A DNA stretch of 64,000 bases, from assembly GCF_018613325.1 (NCBI RefSeq), contig NZ_JAGGQJ010000004.1:372001-436000 (forward strand), written 5' to 3'. A program made the translations under genes and the position numbers. Below the pieces are notes generated by a model. It was not told where the DNA came from and did not search any database. It worked only from the letters and a program-made list of their open reading frames with translations. This stretch comes from Bacillus sp. ISL-34. Lineage in GTDB: Bacteria > Bacillota > Bacilli > Bacillales > DSM-1321. Positions 18,239 through 27,447 of this stretch are shown one piece after another; position 1 is the stretch's first letter, and the number at the start of each line of letters is the position of its first letter.

Positions 18239-18403
18239 ATGATGATTGAGGATGCTACTCTGTGGGTTTCATTAGTTAGCGAATTTGGCTATCCATTCGT
18301 CGTTTCTATGTTTTTGCTCTTCCGCTTCGGTAAACAATTAAAAGAACTGACAACGGACGTAGAGAACTTAAAAAAGTCCGCTCATAAAACGAAAAAACGA
18401 TAA
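18239..18403 (+). CDS. yvrJ: YvrJ family small membrane protein
   Basis: A 54-residue protein encoded divergently from the split sigma operon, with GGGGTGAAGAGG as ribosome binding site. One membrane helix (about residues 9-29, SLVSEFGYPFVVSMFLLFRF) is followed by a short charged helix (LKELTTDVENLKKS) and a basic tail, the YvrJ family architecture. In B. subtilis yvrJ belongs to the SigO-RsoA regulon. Two consecutive ATG codons allow a start three bases later. Function unknown. Confidence 0.85.
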   Translation: MMIEDATLWVSLVSEFGYPFVVSMFLLFRFGKQLKELTTDVENLKKSAHKTKKR

Positions 18404-18815
18404 CCTCAGGACGTATGTGCCAGGTGATAAACACCGAATTTCGGATTCTATTCAAAAAAAGGGTCCGGAATTCGGGTATAAAGAAATGGGTATTAACTGA
18501 AAATCAAGACTTTGCTACATCCCCCCTTAAACTCAAGTAAAATAATGGTAAACCATTATTTGGAATATAGCACAAAATAGGTAAAAAATAATCGTCATTT
18601 GGAATCATTTTACTGCTATAATTCATCCGTCAATGGAATTAGATAGGAAATCCTCCCCTCATACGATTTTGGTTTTATGGATTAAAGTGAAAATACTTTT
18701 AAAAAAACAACATTCATCAATAAACTTATCGAAGTATGCGGCATCCAAGTAAAAGGGTGCTGCTTTTCTCATTGTTTGGTAATAAACTGATAATATGGAA
18801 AAGGGGTGGGGAAAT
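18404..18815. other. Intergenic region with candidate short transcript
   Basis: No protein-coding gene is visible. It contains an imperfect 11 bp hairpin (18433-18476), an extended -10 promoter-like TGCTATAAT at 18614-18622 and a terminator-like hairpin at 18738-18770. Together the last two could define a noncoding RNA or leader of about 145 nt ahead of the acetyltransferase gene. Confidence 0.4.
18738..18770 (+). terminator. Terminator-like hairpin upstream of acetyltransferase gene
   Basis: A 9 bp stem (gcggcatcc/gggtgctgc, wobble pairs included) followed by TTTTC. It has no obvious gene to end, so it may stop a small RNA or act as an attenuator. Confidence 0.5.
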
Positions 18816-19646
18816 TTGAAGAGTCAACAGCTAGAAGATATTCGTATCCTTCAGCATGAATGTGAACGGGAAGGTTTTACTTTAAAGCTCAACTGGGAAA
18901 CACTTCGCAGTCGAAATGGTGTGAATAAGAATGACTTTTTTCAATATGATGGATTGAAGCTTGTTGGTTTTCTCGGTCTTTACGATTTTGGAAACAAAGT
19001 GGAGATGTGCGGGATGGTGCATCCTGATTACCGGAGGCAAGGCATTTTTACAAAGCTTCTGGAAGAGGCCATAAGGAGTGCCGAGGAGCGCAACTATAAG
19101 TTGATTCTCTTGAACTCACCTGCTCAATCCCATTCAGGGACAGGATTTTTGAAACAGCTCCCATGTGAGTTTGCTTTTTCTGAGTTTCAAATGAAATGGT
19201 CCGAAACGGAGCTTGATGATTATGGCGATGCAGTCGTTCGCCCTTCACGGAGAGATGATGAGGAAACGGAAATTCAGCTGGATATTCAATGTTTCCAATT
19301 TACGAAGCAAGAGGCGAAGGATTATTATCAGCGCATCCAAAATGAGGATACTCTGAAAACCATGATGATTGAAAAGGATGGCCGCGCGGTCGGTAAGATC
19401 CGTGTTGATCACTCAGGCCGGGAAGCGTGGATTTATGGATTTTCCATTTTGCCGAAATACCAGGGAAAAGGACTTGGCAGAAAGGCATTGAAAAAGGTCG
19501 TAGCAGAACAATGCCACCTGGGATATGATATTTCCCTCGAGGTAGAGGCGACTAATGAGCATGCTTTAAGACTCTATGAATCTTGTGGATTCAAAACCAT
19601 ACAAAGACAGGATTATTATCAATTCAAAGGGACGACAAAGAGTTAG
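18816..19646 (+). CDS. Tandem GNAT-domain N-acetyltransferase
   Basis: About 276 residues with two GNAT folds. The first has its acetyl-CoA loop at GMVHPDYRRQGIFTKLL and the second at FSILPKYQGKGLGRKALKK, followed by LRLYESCGFKTIQRQDYY typical of RimI-like enzymes. Substrate unknown. I place the start at TTG 18816, preceded by GGGGTGGGG; the ATG at 18795 has no ribosome binding site. The stop lies eight bases before the yjoA start, so the two form an operon. Confidence 0.85.
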   Translation: MKSQQLEDIRILQHECEREGFTLKLNWETLRSRNGVNKNDFFQYDGLKLVGFLGLYDFGNKVEMCGMVHPDYRRQGIFTKLLEEAIRSAEERNYKLILLNSPAQSHSGTGFLKQLPCEFAFSEFQMKWSETELDDYGDAVVRPSRRDDEETEIQLDIQCFQFTKQEAKDYYQRIQNEDTLKTMMIEKDGRAVGKIRVDHSGREAWIYGFSILPKYQGKGLGRKALKKVVAEQCHLGYDISLEVEATNEHALRLYESCGFKTIQRQDYYQFKGTTKS

Positions 19647-19654
19647 GGGCTGGG

Positions 19655-20116
19655 ATGATGTTGATCTTATTCAATTATAACTGGCAAGTGCGAAGTGAGT
19701 GGTTCAAGTGGTGCCGGTCCTTGCCGAGCGGGGAGCTGAAACGGCAACGCATAGGAGGGATGGACAATATATTGAAGACACTCGCCCATATCATCGATGT
19801 CGAATGCAGCTGGATCAGGGCCATACAAGGGGAGCCTGATGTCGCGATCGACTTGGACGATTATGATACGATCGAAAAAGTGGAGGATTTATCTATCCGT
19901 TATCACTCTGAGGTCATGGACTATTTGAACTCGCATTCCATTGATGATGAGAATGGAATGATTCAGCCAGCTTGGATGGAGGGGACATACGAAAAAGGCA
20001 GGATACTGCGCCATCTGATAGCGCACGAAATTCACCATGTAGGCCAGTTGTCCATCTGGTCGAGGGAGATGGGCATCGAACCGGTATCCGCCAGTTTAAT
20101 AGATCGGGCTTTATAG
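19655..20116 (+). CDS. yjoA: DinB family protein YjoA
   Basis: A 153-residue four-helix DinB-fold protein close to B. subtilis YjoA (LFNYNWQVRSEWFKWCRSLP, HIIDVECSWIRAIQG). The metal-binding histidines of the fold are visible in HIIDVE near the N-terminal third and in HLIAHEIHHVGQLS near the end. The family includes metal-dependent thiol transferases, but YjoA's reaction is unknown. Start at the first of two ATG codons after AGGGGCTGGG; the gene follows the acetyltransferase by eight bases. Confidence 0.88.
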   Translation: MMLILFNYNWQVRSEWFKWCRSLPSGELKRQRIGGMDNILKTLAHIIDVECSWIRAIQGEPDVAIDLDDYDTIEKVEDLSIRYHSEVMDYLNSHSIDDENGMIQPAWMEGTYEKGRILRHLIAHEIHHVGQLSIWSREMGIEPVSASLIDRAL

Positions 20117-20128
20117 GCTTTATGTTTT

Positions 20129-20168
20129 AAAAACTGGTAATGCAATTTGCTTTACCAGTTTTTTATTT
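20129..20168 (+). terminator. Terminator of the GNAT-yjoA operon
   Basis: An 11 bp stem (aaaactggtaa/ttaccagtttt) with T-rich tail. Confidence 0.85.
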
Positions 20169-20169
20169 T

Positions 20170-20495
20170 GATAGGAATTCCGCAGGGTTTTTCAAAAAAG
20201 TTTCACTGAAGTAAAGAGTGAGTGTAAGGAACGATCTTTGAGATCCATACGATGTAATCAGGCTGGTTCATTTTTACGGCCGGCTATTAGGAAACTTTCC
20301 CCCTAAGAATTTACTAGAATTCGATAATGATTATATACATAATTGAAGGTATATCGATCTATGTACACTGAATGGAAATGGGAAAAAAGTAGCGTTTATT
20401 CAAAATTCGTAATATTACGGTAAAATTTGGCGCCTATTCGACAAAATCATGATATATTATTCTAGCATTTTACAAAAATAGAAGGGTTGTGAAGT
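20170..20495. other. Upstream region of the secreted nucleotidase gene
   Basis: About 325 bases that should carry the promoter of the nucleotidase gene. AT-rich hexamers lie near 20440-20460 (TTCGAC and TATATT), but spacing is poor and I do not assign a promoter. No RNA element or gene seen. Confidence 0.4.
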
Positions 20496-23400
20496 ATGTC
20501 GTTCAAGATGCATGTTAATAAGATGCTCGCCCCGATTCTTGCTGTGAGTTTGATTACGGCCCCATTTGCCGTACCGGGGGAGACATCCGCCAAAGAGGCT
20601 AATAAGAAACCGGTCACGACTGAACCATTTATCATTTCAGCTCCTACTGTTAATTACTCAAAAGGCACCAAAGCGACTGTAACGGTCACACCGAAAAAAG
20701 GGAACAAAGGAAATGAAACCGTTGTCTTCCAATTAATGAATGGGACGAAGGTCATTTCACAGTCAGCCATTGAGGCGGATATTAAAGCGGCCCAAAAGTT
20801 CTCTGCGTACTTCAACTCGTACAAATCGGGTTATTGGATCAAAGTATCGGTTGTCTCCAAGTATAACGGCAATACGAGTAACTTCGGCAACAGCCTGGCA
20901 GCCTCCGTTTCGGATGCGCCATTTGAACTAAGGATCATGGAAACGACGGATATACACACTAATCTGGTAAGCTATGATTATTATAAGGATGCAGTATCGG
21001 ACTCTGTCGGCTTTTCCCGCACGGCTTCTTTAATCAAACAGGCACGAAAAGAAGTGAAAAATAGCGTTTTAGTGGATAACGGCGACCTTATTCAAGGGAC
21101 CCCGCTAGGTACGTACAAAGCAAAAATAGCGCCACTGAAAAAAGGTGAAGTCCATCCCGTCTATAAAGCGATGAACTTGCTTGACTATGATGTGGCCACA
21201 TTCGGCAATCATGAATTCAATTATGGTTTAGCTTATTTGGACGAGGCCATCAACGATGCGAACTTCCCTTATGTCAATGCCAATGTTTATAAAAAAGATA
21301 AAGACAATAATTCAAAGAATGATAAAAATAAATATACTCCTTATAAAATCGTCACGAAGAAAGTAAAGGACATCAATGGAAAAGAAAAATCAGTAAAAAT
21401 AGGCTACATTGGATTTGCCCCTCCGCAAATCATGGAGTGGGATAAAGCGAACCTTGACGGTAAGGTCATTACAAAAGAAATCGTCACGACTGCAAAAAAA
21501 TATGTACCTGAAATGAAGAAAAAGGGCGCGGATGTCATCGTGGCGCTCACGCATTCCGGATTTAATGGCGATACCAAGAATACCGAGGATGTCATCTATT
21601 CATTAAGCAAGGTATCAGACATCGATGCCATCACGTTCTCCCACACGCATAAGGTCTTTCCGGCACAAGATGAGGCTTCTTTAGACAGCCTATTCAAAGA
21701 TAGCCAAGGAAAAGTCCTTAAAGGCGTGGATAATAAAAAGGGTACCATCAATGGTGTACCAGCCGTTCAAGCAGGATATGGCGGCAGTAATCTCGGGATC
21801 ATCGATCTTGATATCCAGAATATCAAGGGGAAATGGAAAGTCGTCAATTCCGATTCATCAACACGGGCAATCAACGACAAAATAACAGGAAAAAAAGCAA
21901 CTGAAGATGCATCTGTCGTCAAAGCCGTGAAGAAGGATCACGAAGGAACGATCAAGTATGTTAACACGCCAATTGGAACGACTACAGCCCCAATTCATAG
22001 TTATTTCGCCCTTGTGCAGGACGATCCTTCCGTACAGGTCGTGACGAGCGCACAGAAATGGTATGTAGAAAAATACATCCAAAGCAACCGCCCTGAATAC
22101 AAAGACTTGCCAATTCTCTCTGTAGGAGCCCCTTTCAAAGCGGGTCGCAATGGAGTCGAGGAATTCACTGAAATCAAGGAAGGCGGACTGACCATTCGCA
22201 GCGCCGGTGATTTATACTTATACGATAATACCTTGAAGGCAATCAAGATCAAAGGGTCAGTGGTTAAAGAGTGGCTTGAAATGTCTGCCGGGAAATATAA
22301 TACGATCGATCCTGCCAAGTCTGAGGAACAGGAGCTGCTTAATGGAAAGTTTGCCGTTTATAACTTTGATGTGATTGACGGCGTTACGTATCAAATCGAT
22401 GTCACCAAGGCTCCGCGCTATGATGAAAAAGGGATTAAAGTGTCGGATTCAAGCAGAATTGCAGATTTGAAATATAATGGTGAACCAGTGGACCCGAATC
22501 AAGATTTCATCGTCGTGACGAATAATTACCGTGCTTCGGGCGGGGGGAACTTCCCGGGAGTCAAGGGCAGCGAATATGTAGTTGACTCCGCGGATGAAAA
22601 TCGCCAGATCTTGATGGATTACATCACACAAGAGGGTGAGATCAATCCAACCGCTGATAATAACTGGTCAATCGCCCCGATTTCAGGCAATGTGAACGTC
22701 ACTTTCACCTCATCACCAAAAGGTGTGGAATATCTAAATGAAAACAGCCCGATTTCTTATACAGGCGAAAAGGATGATAAAGGCTTTGGCATATACAAAT
22801 TTAATTTGGGGAAAGAAAACGTTAAGGTGCAACTGCTCGGAATCAATGATCTTCACGGCCAGCTTGATACCACTTCCGATTTTGGCGGTATCAAACAAGG
22901 GCGTGCTGATTATTTAGCAGCGCACTTGAAGCAGCGTGAAGCTGAAAACCCTGAAAATACACTTTTACTATCGGCAGGGGATGCTGTTGGGGCAAGTGCT
23001 CCCGTTTCTTCTTTGCTCCAGGACAAACCGACGCTTCAGTTTTTGAATAATATGGAATTCGATGTCGGAACTGTCGGGAACCATGAGTTCGACAAAGGGG
23101 TAGAAACCCTGATGGCTCAAATCAATGGCGGAAAGTCGCCAACATCCGATGTGGTATTCGATAAATTGAACTTTCCATATGTAGTTGCCAATGTCGTATA
23201 TAAAGACACGAAAAAACCGATTTTGGACCCTTACGTCATAAAAAAGGTCGGCGGGGTTGATATTGGGTTCATAGGTGTAGTCACGAATGCCACACCTCAA
23301 AAAGTAAGTCCGGATGGCATTAAAAATGTGGAATTCATAGAACAGGCACCTGCTGTAAATAAGGCGGTTAATGAGTTGAAAGACAAAGGCGTCAAATCGA

Positions 23401-24314
23401 TTGTGATCATCTCACATGACCCAGGAACTGAAAAGGAAGGGGTCATCACAGGCGAAGTGGCTGATCTTGCCAATGCCGTGGATGATGAAGTTGATGTGAT
23501 CTTAGCTGGAGATAATCATGCAAAGGTCAACAACTATGTGGATAATAAATTGATTGTACAAGCTTACTCTTATGGAACGGCTTTTGAAGATGTGGATTTG
23601 GAAATCGATCCAAACACAAAGGATATTGTCAAAAGGTCAGCTGAGATTGTCACGGTTACACAAGATGGCATCACACCGGATGCCGGGACGACGAAATTCA
23701 TTAACGACTATCTAGACATGTTCCCCGAGTTGAAAGCCCCGCTTGGGACAACGGATGAGAAAATTTTAAGAGCCAATGCCTATACGCAGGAAACGGGCCT
23801 TGGGAATTTAATTGCCGATTCAATGAAGGCAGATTTGAATTCCGATTTTGCCTTCATGAATCCAGGCGGAATTCGTGCTGATATTCCAAAGGGGGAAGTC
23901 ACTTTTTCCGATTTAGCGAAAATCCAGCCGTTCGGAAACGTATTGGTTAAGCTGGAACTGACTGGAGCAGAAGTGAAAACGCTGCTGCAACAGCAATGGA
24001 TCGTTGAAGGATCTCCGAAAACCTTGCAAATTTCTGGACTGAGCTATACAGCCGACTTCAGTAAACCTGTCACGGAACGGGTCACTTTATTGAAGAAAGC
24101 GGACGGAACACCGATCAAGGATACCGAAACATACACGGTGGCCGTCAATGATTTCATGGCAAGCGGTGGTGATAACTATACCGTCCTGAAAGGAAAAGAG
24201 CGTGTGTTTGGACATGCAGACCTGGAAGCATTCGTTAACTATGTGAAAGAAACGTTTAAAGGCGGAAAGATCACGGCAGAAATTGAAGGCAGAATTACGA
24301 ATATCAATAATTAA
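20496..24314 (+). CDS. yfkN: Secreted bifunctional 2',3'-cyclic phosphodiesterase / 5'-nucleotidase, YfkN-like
   Basis: A 1272-residue secreted protein with an N-terminal signal sequence (about 1-32), a small beta domain, then two complete metallophosphatase-nucleotidase modules. Module 1 (about 145-740) has METTDIHTN near 149, DNGDLIQG, FGNHEFNYG and the C-terminal substrate domain with NYRASGGGNFPG (CpdB type). Module 2 (about 780-1270) has GINDLHGQLD, SAGDAVG, VGNHEFDKG and NPGGIRADIPKG (UshA type). It should salvage phosphate and nucleosides from external nucleotides. B. subtilis YfkN is longer and has a sortase signal; no LPXTG is seen here, so this one is probably released. Confidence 0.88.
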   Translation: MSFKMHVNKMLAPILAVSLITAPFAVPGETSAKEANKKPVTTEPFIISAPTVNYSKGTKATVTVTPKKGNKGNETVVFQLMNGTKVISQSAIEADIKAAQKFSAYFNSYKSGYWIKVSVVSKYNGNTSNFGNSLAASVSDAPFELRIMETTDIHTNLVSYDYYKDAVSDSVGFSRTASLIKQARKEVKNSVLVDNGDLIQGTPLGTYKAKIAPLKKGEVHPVYKAMNLLDYDVATFGNHEFNYGLAYLDEAINDANFPYVNANVYKKDKDNNSKNDKNKYTPYKIVTKKVKDINGKEKSVKIGYIGFAPPQIMEWDKANLDGKVITKEIVTTAKKYVPEMKKKGADVIVALTHSGFNGDTKNTEDVIYSLSKVSDIDAITFSHTHKVFPAQDEASLDSLFKDSQGKVLKGVDNKKGTINGVPAVQAGYGGSNLGIIDLDIQNIKGKWKVVNSDSSTRAINDKITGKKATEDASVVKAVKKDHEGTIKYVNTPIGTTTAPIHSYFALVQDDPSVQVVTSAQKWYVEKYIQSNRPEYKDLPILSVGAPFKAGRNGVEEFTEIKEGGLTIRSAGDLYLYDNTLKAIKIKGSVVKEWLEMSAGKYNTIDPAKSEEQELLNGKFAVYNFDVIDGVTYQIDVTKAPRYDEKGIKVSDSSRIADLKYNGEPVDPNQDFIVVTNNYRASGGGNFPGVKGSEYVVDSADENRQILMDYITQEGEINPTADNNWSIAPISGNVNVTFTSSPKGVEYLNENSPISYTGEKDDKGFGIYKFNLGKENVKVQLLGINDLHGQLDTTSDFGGIKQGRADYLAAHLKQREAENPENTLLLSAGDAVGASAPVSSLLQDKPTLQFLNNMEFDVGTVGNHEFDKGVETLMAQINGGKSPTSDVVFDKLNFPYVVANVVYKDTKKPILDPYVIKKVGGVDIGFIGVVTNATPQKVSPDGIKNVEFIEQAPAVNKAVNELKDKGVKSIVIISHDPGTEKEGVITGEVADLANAVDDEVDVILAGDNHAKVNNYVDNKLIVQAYSYGTAFEDVDLEIDPNTKDIVKRSAEIVTVTQDGITPDAGTTKFINDYLDMFPELKAPLGTTDEKILRANAYTQETGLGNLIADSMKADLNSDFAFMNPGGIRADIPKGEVTFSDLAKIQPFGNVLVKLELTGAEVKTLLQQQWIVEGSPKTLQISGLSYTADFSKPVTERVTLLKKADGTPIKDTETYTVAVNDFMASGGDNYTVLKGKERVFGHADLEAFVNYVKETFKGGKITAEIEGRITNINN

Positions 24315-24320
24315 TAGAGG

Positions 24321-24384
24321 TTTACTCGTGAAATTTGCACAATTACTCGTGAGTTTAGAGGATTTACTCGTGAAACTCTAAAAG
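24321..24384 (+). repeat. Array B: three 21 nt repeats with TTACTCGTGA core
   Basis: TTACTCGTGA starts at 24322, 24343 and 24364, exactly 21 bases apart, immediately after the nucleotidase stop codon and before its terminator hairpin. Confidence 0.75.
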
Positions 24385-24417
24385 AGAGCGCTCCTTAATA
24401 TAAGGGGCGCTCCTTTT
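24385..24417. terminator. Terminator between nucleotidase and tspO
   Basis: A 12 bp stem (agagcgctcctt/aaggggcgctcct) with T-run on the plus strand; A-rich on the other side, so bidirectional use is possible. Confidence 0.8.
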
Positions 24418-24422
24418 GGTGA

Positions 24423-24851
24423 TCAATTGTTTCTGAAAATGGAAAAGTTCAATCCCAATGCGAAGGTGACCCATGCTATATAGGGAATCATCGCTAAACC
24501 GGATGCACGGTCTATTCTATAAAACTCGAATGCCGTTAAAGTAATCAGGGTCAGCAGTGCAGCCATTTCAATAAATGCCGTTCCGCGCAAGCCCCATTTG
24601 AAGAATAAAAAAGACCATAGGAAGTTCAACCCTAGTTGAGTATCATAGAGGAGTTCAGCGGACTTCGATTCTTTTTCCTTGGATGCAATGCGATATTTCG
24701 CTATACCCATAATCGTATAAAGGCTTGTCCAAGCAACGGGGAAAGTCCAGGAGGGAGGAGCGAAAGCAGGCTTCTTGAGTTTGTCATAAATTTCTTTTGA
24801 ATTCCTTGTGGCGAGTATCCCCACAAGTGAACCTCCGACCACAGGTACCAA
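24423..24851 (-). CDS. tspO: TspO/MBR family tryptophan-rich protein
   Basis: A membrane protein of the TspO family with five expected helices; signatures are KPAFAPPSWTFPVAWTSLYTIMGIA near residue 28 and the WSFLFFKWGLRG region near 84. Members bind porphyrins and influence tetrapyrrole turnover. The 142-residue frame begins at a TTG in the first helix and has no ribosome binding site; sequence resembling the missing start (KLAKSVL) continues upstream in frame to a nearby stop. The true start is therefore unresolved, and a small 5' mutation is possible. Confidence 0.82.
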   Translation of the reverse strand: MVPVVGGSLVGILATRNSKEIYDKLKKPAFAPPSWTFPVAWTSLYTIMGIAKYRIASKEKESKSAELLYDTQLGLNFLWSFLFFKWGLRGTAFIEMAALLTLITLTAFEFYRIDRASGLAMIPYIAWVTFALGLNFSIFRNN

Positions 24852-25025
24852 TACACTTTTTGCTAATTTTCTGTAGTTCTAATGCGATCCTCTTCTTTCT
24901 TCATTATTTGGATGTTCTTGTACCTTTACCTTTTCATCTGAAAATAAAACATGACCCTTTGATCAAGAAGTGTAACTTTCTTCCAAAATTTTACGTCGGT
25001 ACTAGTAAGAAAAGGGGGAATACCG

Positions 25026-25889
25026 ATGAACCGAAAAACAATGATGCTTATGTTCAGCTTGTTCCTCTTACTTGCTGCATGCATCAGTAATGAAAAAGAT
25101 GATTCAGCATCTAAAGCAGAGGATGAAACGGCGGAAAGTAAGATGGACGCTTCATTTTCCGGGAATAAGGTACAGGAAGAAGCAGCGGAAAAGGAGGGGG
25201 TGACGGATGAAAGAAAGGTCATCCATCAAGCCCAGCTTGAGTTGAAGGTGAAGAACCTTGAAAAGGCACAAATGAAGATTGAGAATAAGGTGGCTGAATA
25301 TGGCGGATATGTTGTCGAGTCCAATGTATACAGGGAAGATGAAGAACTGGTGGAAGGAACGATCACTGTTCGGGTCCCAGAAGCCCATTTTCAGGATTTT
25401 CTAGCGGATAGCGAGGGCGAGGCTTCAGAAGTGGTCGGAAGGAATGTGACAGGACAGGATGTAACGGAGCAATATGTAGATTTAAAAGCAAGATTGAAGT
25501 CAAAGAGGGCAGTTGAGGAAAGGTTGCTTGCATTCATGAAGGATGCTGAGAAGACGGAAGATTTGCTGAAAATATCATCCGATCTTGCCGTGGTGCAAGA
25601 AGAAATAGAGCAGCTGACAGGGCAAATGAAGTATCTTGAGAACCAGACCGCATATTCGACGGTTACCATCAAGTTATCACAGGACCGGATAGTTGTACCG
25701 GGCATTGATAATAAGGAATTGAATACTTGGGAAAGAACGAATAAACAACTTGCAACGAGTGCGAATCTATTACTTAAAGCGGGTTCAGGAATCATTGTTT
25801 TTATAATAGGAAACTTGCCTATCCTCATTATTTTAGGCGGAGCTGGTGCGGCGGTCCATTGGGTGATCAAAAGAAGGGGTAAAAGGTGA
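25026..25889 (+). CDS. DUF4349 lipoprotein
   Basis: A 287-residue lipoprotein: signal peptide with lipobox LLAAC (Cys19), a low-complexity acidic linker (20-60), a DUF4349 domain with a long coiled coil (about 65-235; VSSDLAVVQEEIEQLTGQMKYLENQTAYSTV region) and a C-terminal membrane helix near 255-278 with a basic tail. It is thus anchored at both ends outside the membrane. Function unknown. Own ribosome binding site (AAAGGGGGAATACC) and terminator. Confidence 0.85.
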   Translation: MNRKTMMLMFSLFLLLAACISNEKDDSASKAEDETAESKMDASFSGNKVQEEAAEKEGVTDERKVIHQAQLELKVKNLEKAQMKIENKVAEYGGYVVESNVYREDEELVEGTITVRVPEAHFQDFLADSEGEASEVVGRNVTGQDVTEQYVDLKARLKSKRAVEERLLAFMKDAEKTEDLLKISSDLAVVQEEIEQLTGQMKYLENQTAYSTVTIKLSQDRIVVPGIDNKELNTWERTNKQLATSANLLLKAGSGIIVFIIGNLPILIILGGAGAAVHWVIKRRGKR

Positions 25890-25899
25890 AGGCAGAAAG

Positions 25900-25928
25900 A
25901 GAGGGTGCCAATTAGATTGGCACCCTCT
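25900..25928. terminator. Bidirectional terminator
   Basis: A 13 bp perfect stem (agagggtgccaat/attggcaccctct) between the convergent lipoprotein and permease genes. Confidence 0.85.
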
Positions 25929-25933
25929 GACAT

Positions 25934-27301
25934 TTATCTTTTCCGTTTATGCAAGCCGGTCACATAATACAGGGCTACCAACAGTAAGATCCAAATCGGA
26001 CCAACGATTAGAGCGATTCTTGTATCTGCTGAAAAACCGAGTACGACCATTACGAATACTAAAAAGGCTAATGTGAAATAAGAAGTGAATGGGAAAAGAG
26101 GCATCTTGTAAGACAAGCCTTGTTTTTCTCCCTGACTCATTTTCCGTCTAGACATAATCTGTGTGACAAGTATGGTTCCCCATGTCCAGAGTGCACCGAA
26201 TGTCGCGACACTTGTGACGTAAGTGAAAACTTTATCGGCTTCCATGTAGTTAAGGTAAACGCCGAAAAGAAGCACGATAGCCGAAACGATGATGGCAACG
26301 CCAGGAACGCCTGACTTTGTTGTACGTTCGAAGCTTTTTGGTGATTCACCTTGCTGCGCTAGGTTGAATAACATTCTTCCTGTACTGAAGATCCCGCTGT
26401 TACAAGATGAAAGGGCTGCTGTCAGTACGACAAACTGAATGATTCCTGCTGCGCCTGGTATACCGATTTTATCAAACATCATAACGAATGGGCTGTTTTC
26501 TCCATTCATTTCATCCCATGGAGTGATCGATAAAATGACTGTCAGAGCTAAAACGTAAAAAAGTAAAATCCGGTAAAAAACGGTATCGATGGCTCTCTTT
26601 AAAGATTTTTCAGGATTTTTAACTTCACCTGCGGTTACTCCAAGCATTTCAATTCCCAAATAGGCGAACATGACCATTTGAAACGAGAGGATGACACCAG
26701 AAATTCCATTAGGGAAGAATCCTCCATTTTCAACAAGGTTGCCGAAACCGACCGCGACTCCGCCGTTCCCTAGTCCAAAGATGATCATTCCGAAGCCAAG
26801 GACGATCATAAGGATGATCGTAATGATCTTAATTAAGGCGAACCAAAACTCCAATTCACCGTATGCTTTTACAGCAAGAAAGTTAATCGTTGTCATGATG
26901 GCAAGTGCGGCTAACGCCCAAGCCCATTGAGGGGTATCAGGGAACCAAAATTGCATATAGATTCCGACTGCCGTAATTTCAGCCATACAGGTGGCAATCC
27001 AAACGAACCAGTAATTCCATCCGGTTATATACCCGGCAAGAGGACCGACAAATTCGCTTGCATAGCGACTGAAAGAGCCTGCGACAGGATTTTTTATCGC
27101 CATTTCCCCAAGTGCACGCATGATAAGATAGATCATAAGCCCGCCAATGGCATAAGAAATGATGATGGCTGGGCCGGCTAATTTAATCGCAGATGCCGAG
27201 CCGAGAAATAGACCGACTCCAATGGCTGCGCCAAGAGACATTAATGCGATATGTCGTTCTTCCAAACCTCTATGCAGTTGAGATTCTTTGGAGTTTTGCA
27301 T
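25934..27301 (-). CDS. Amino acid permease (APC, YtnA/YbxG/RocE-like)
   Basis: A 455-residue transporter with 12 predicted helices of the amino acid transporter family: N-terminal LHRGLEERHIALMSLGAAIGVGLFLG signature, GSFSRYASEFVGPLAGYITGWNYWF, and the ALSSCNSGIFSTGRMLF segment in helix 8. Sequence style is that of Bacillus alanine/proline/basic amino acid permeases; the substrate cannot be assigned. The ATG follows AAAGGGGAAAATT. A cre-like site lies about 150 bases upstream. Confidence 0.87.
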   Translation of the reverse strand: MQNSKESQLHRGLEERHIALMSLGAAIGVGLFLGSASAIKLAGPAIIISYAIGGLMIYLIMRALGEMAIKNPVAGSFSRYASEFVGPLAGYITGWNYWFVWIATCMAEITAVGIYMQFWFPDTPQWAWALAALAIMTTINFLAVKAYGELEFWFALIKIITIILMIVLGFGMIIFGLGNGGVAVGFGNLVENGGFFPNGISGVILSFQMVMFAYLGIEMLGVTAGEVKNPEKSLKRAIDTVFYRILLFYVLALTVILSITPWDEMNGENSPFVMMFDKIGIPGAAGIIQFVVLTAALSSCNSGIFSTGRMLFNLAQQGESPKSFERTTKSGVPGVAIIVSAIVLLFGVYLNYMEADKVFTYVTSVATFGALWTWGTILVTQIMSRRKMSQGEKQGLSYKMPLFPFTSYFTLAFLVFVMVVLGFSADTRIALIVGPIWILLLVALYYVTGLHKRKR

Positions 27302-27447
27302 AATTTTCCCCTTTTCTATGTTGGAGTTTAATTTTCTCTATCTAGCATTTTATCACTAGTAGAGGAGAATACATATTATTTATTGATTTTTCACATAATA
27401 TTACAACTAAATAATATATTTTAATAGGAAGAATGTAAAGCAAAAAA

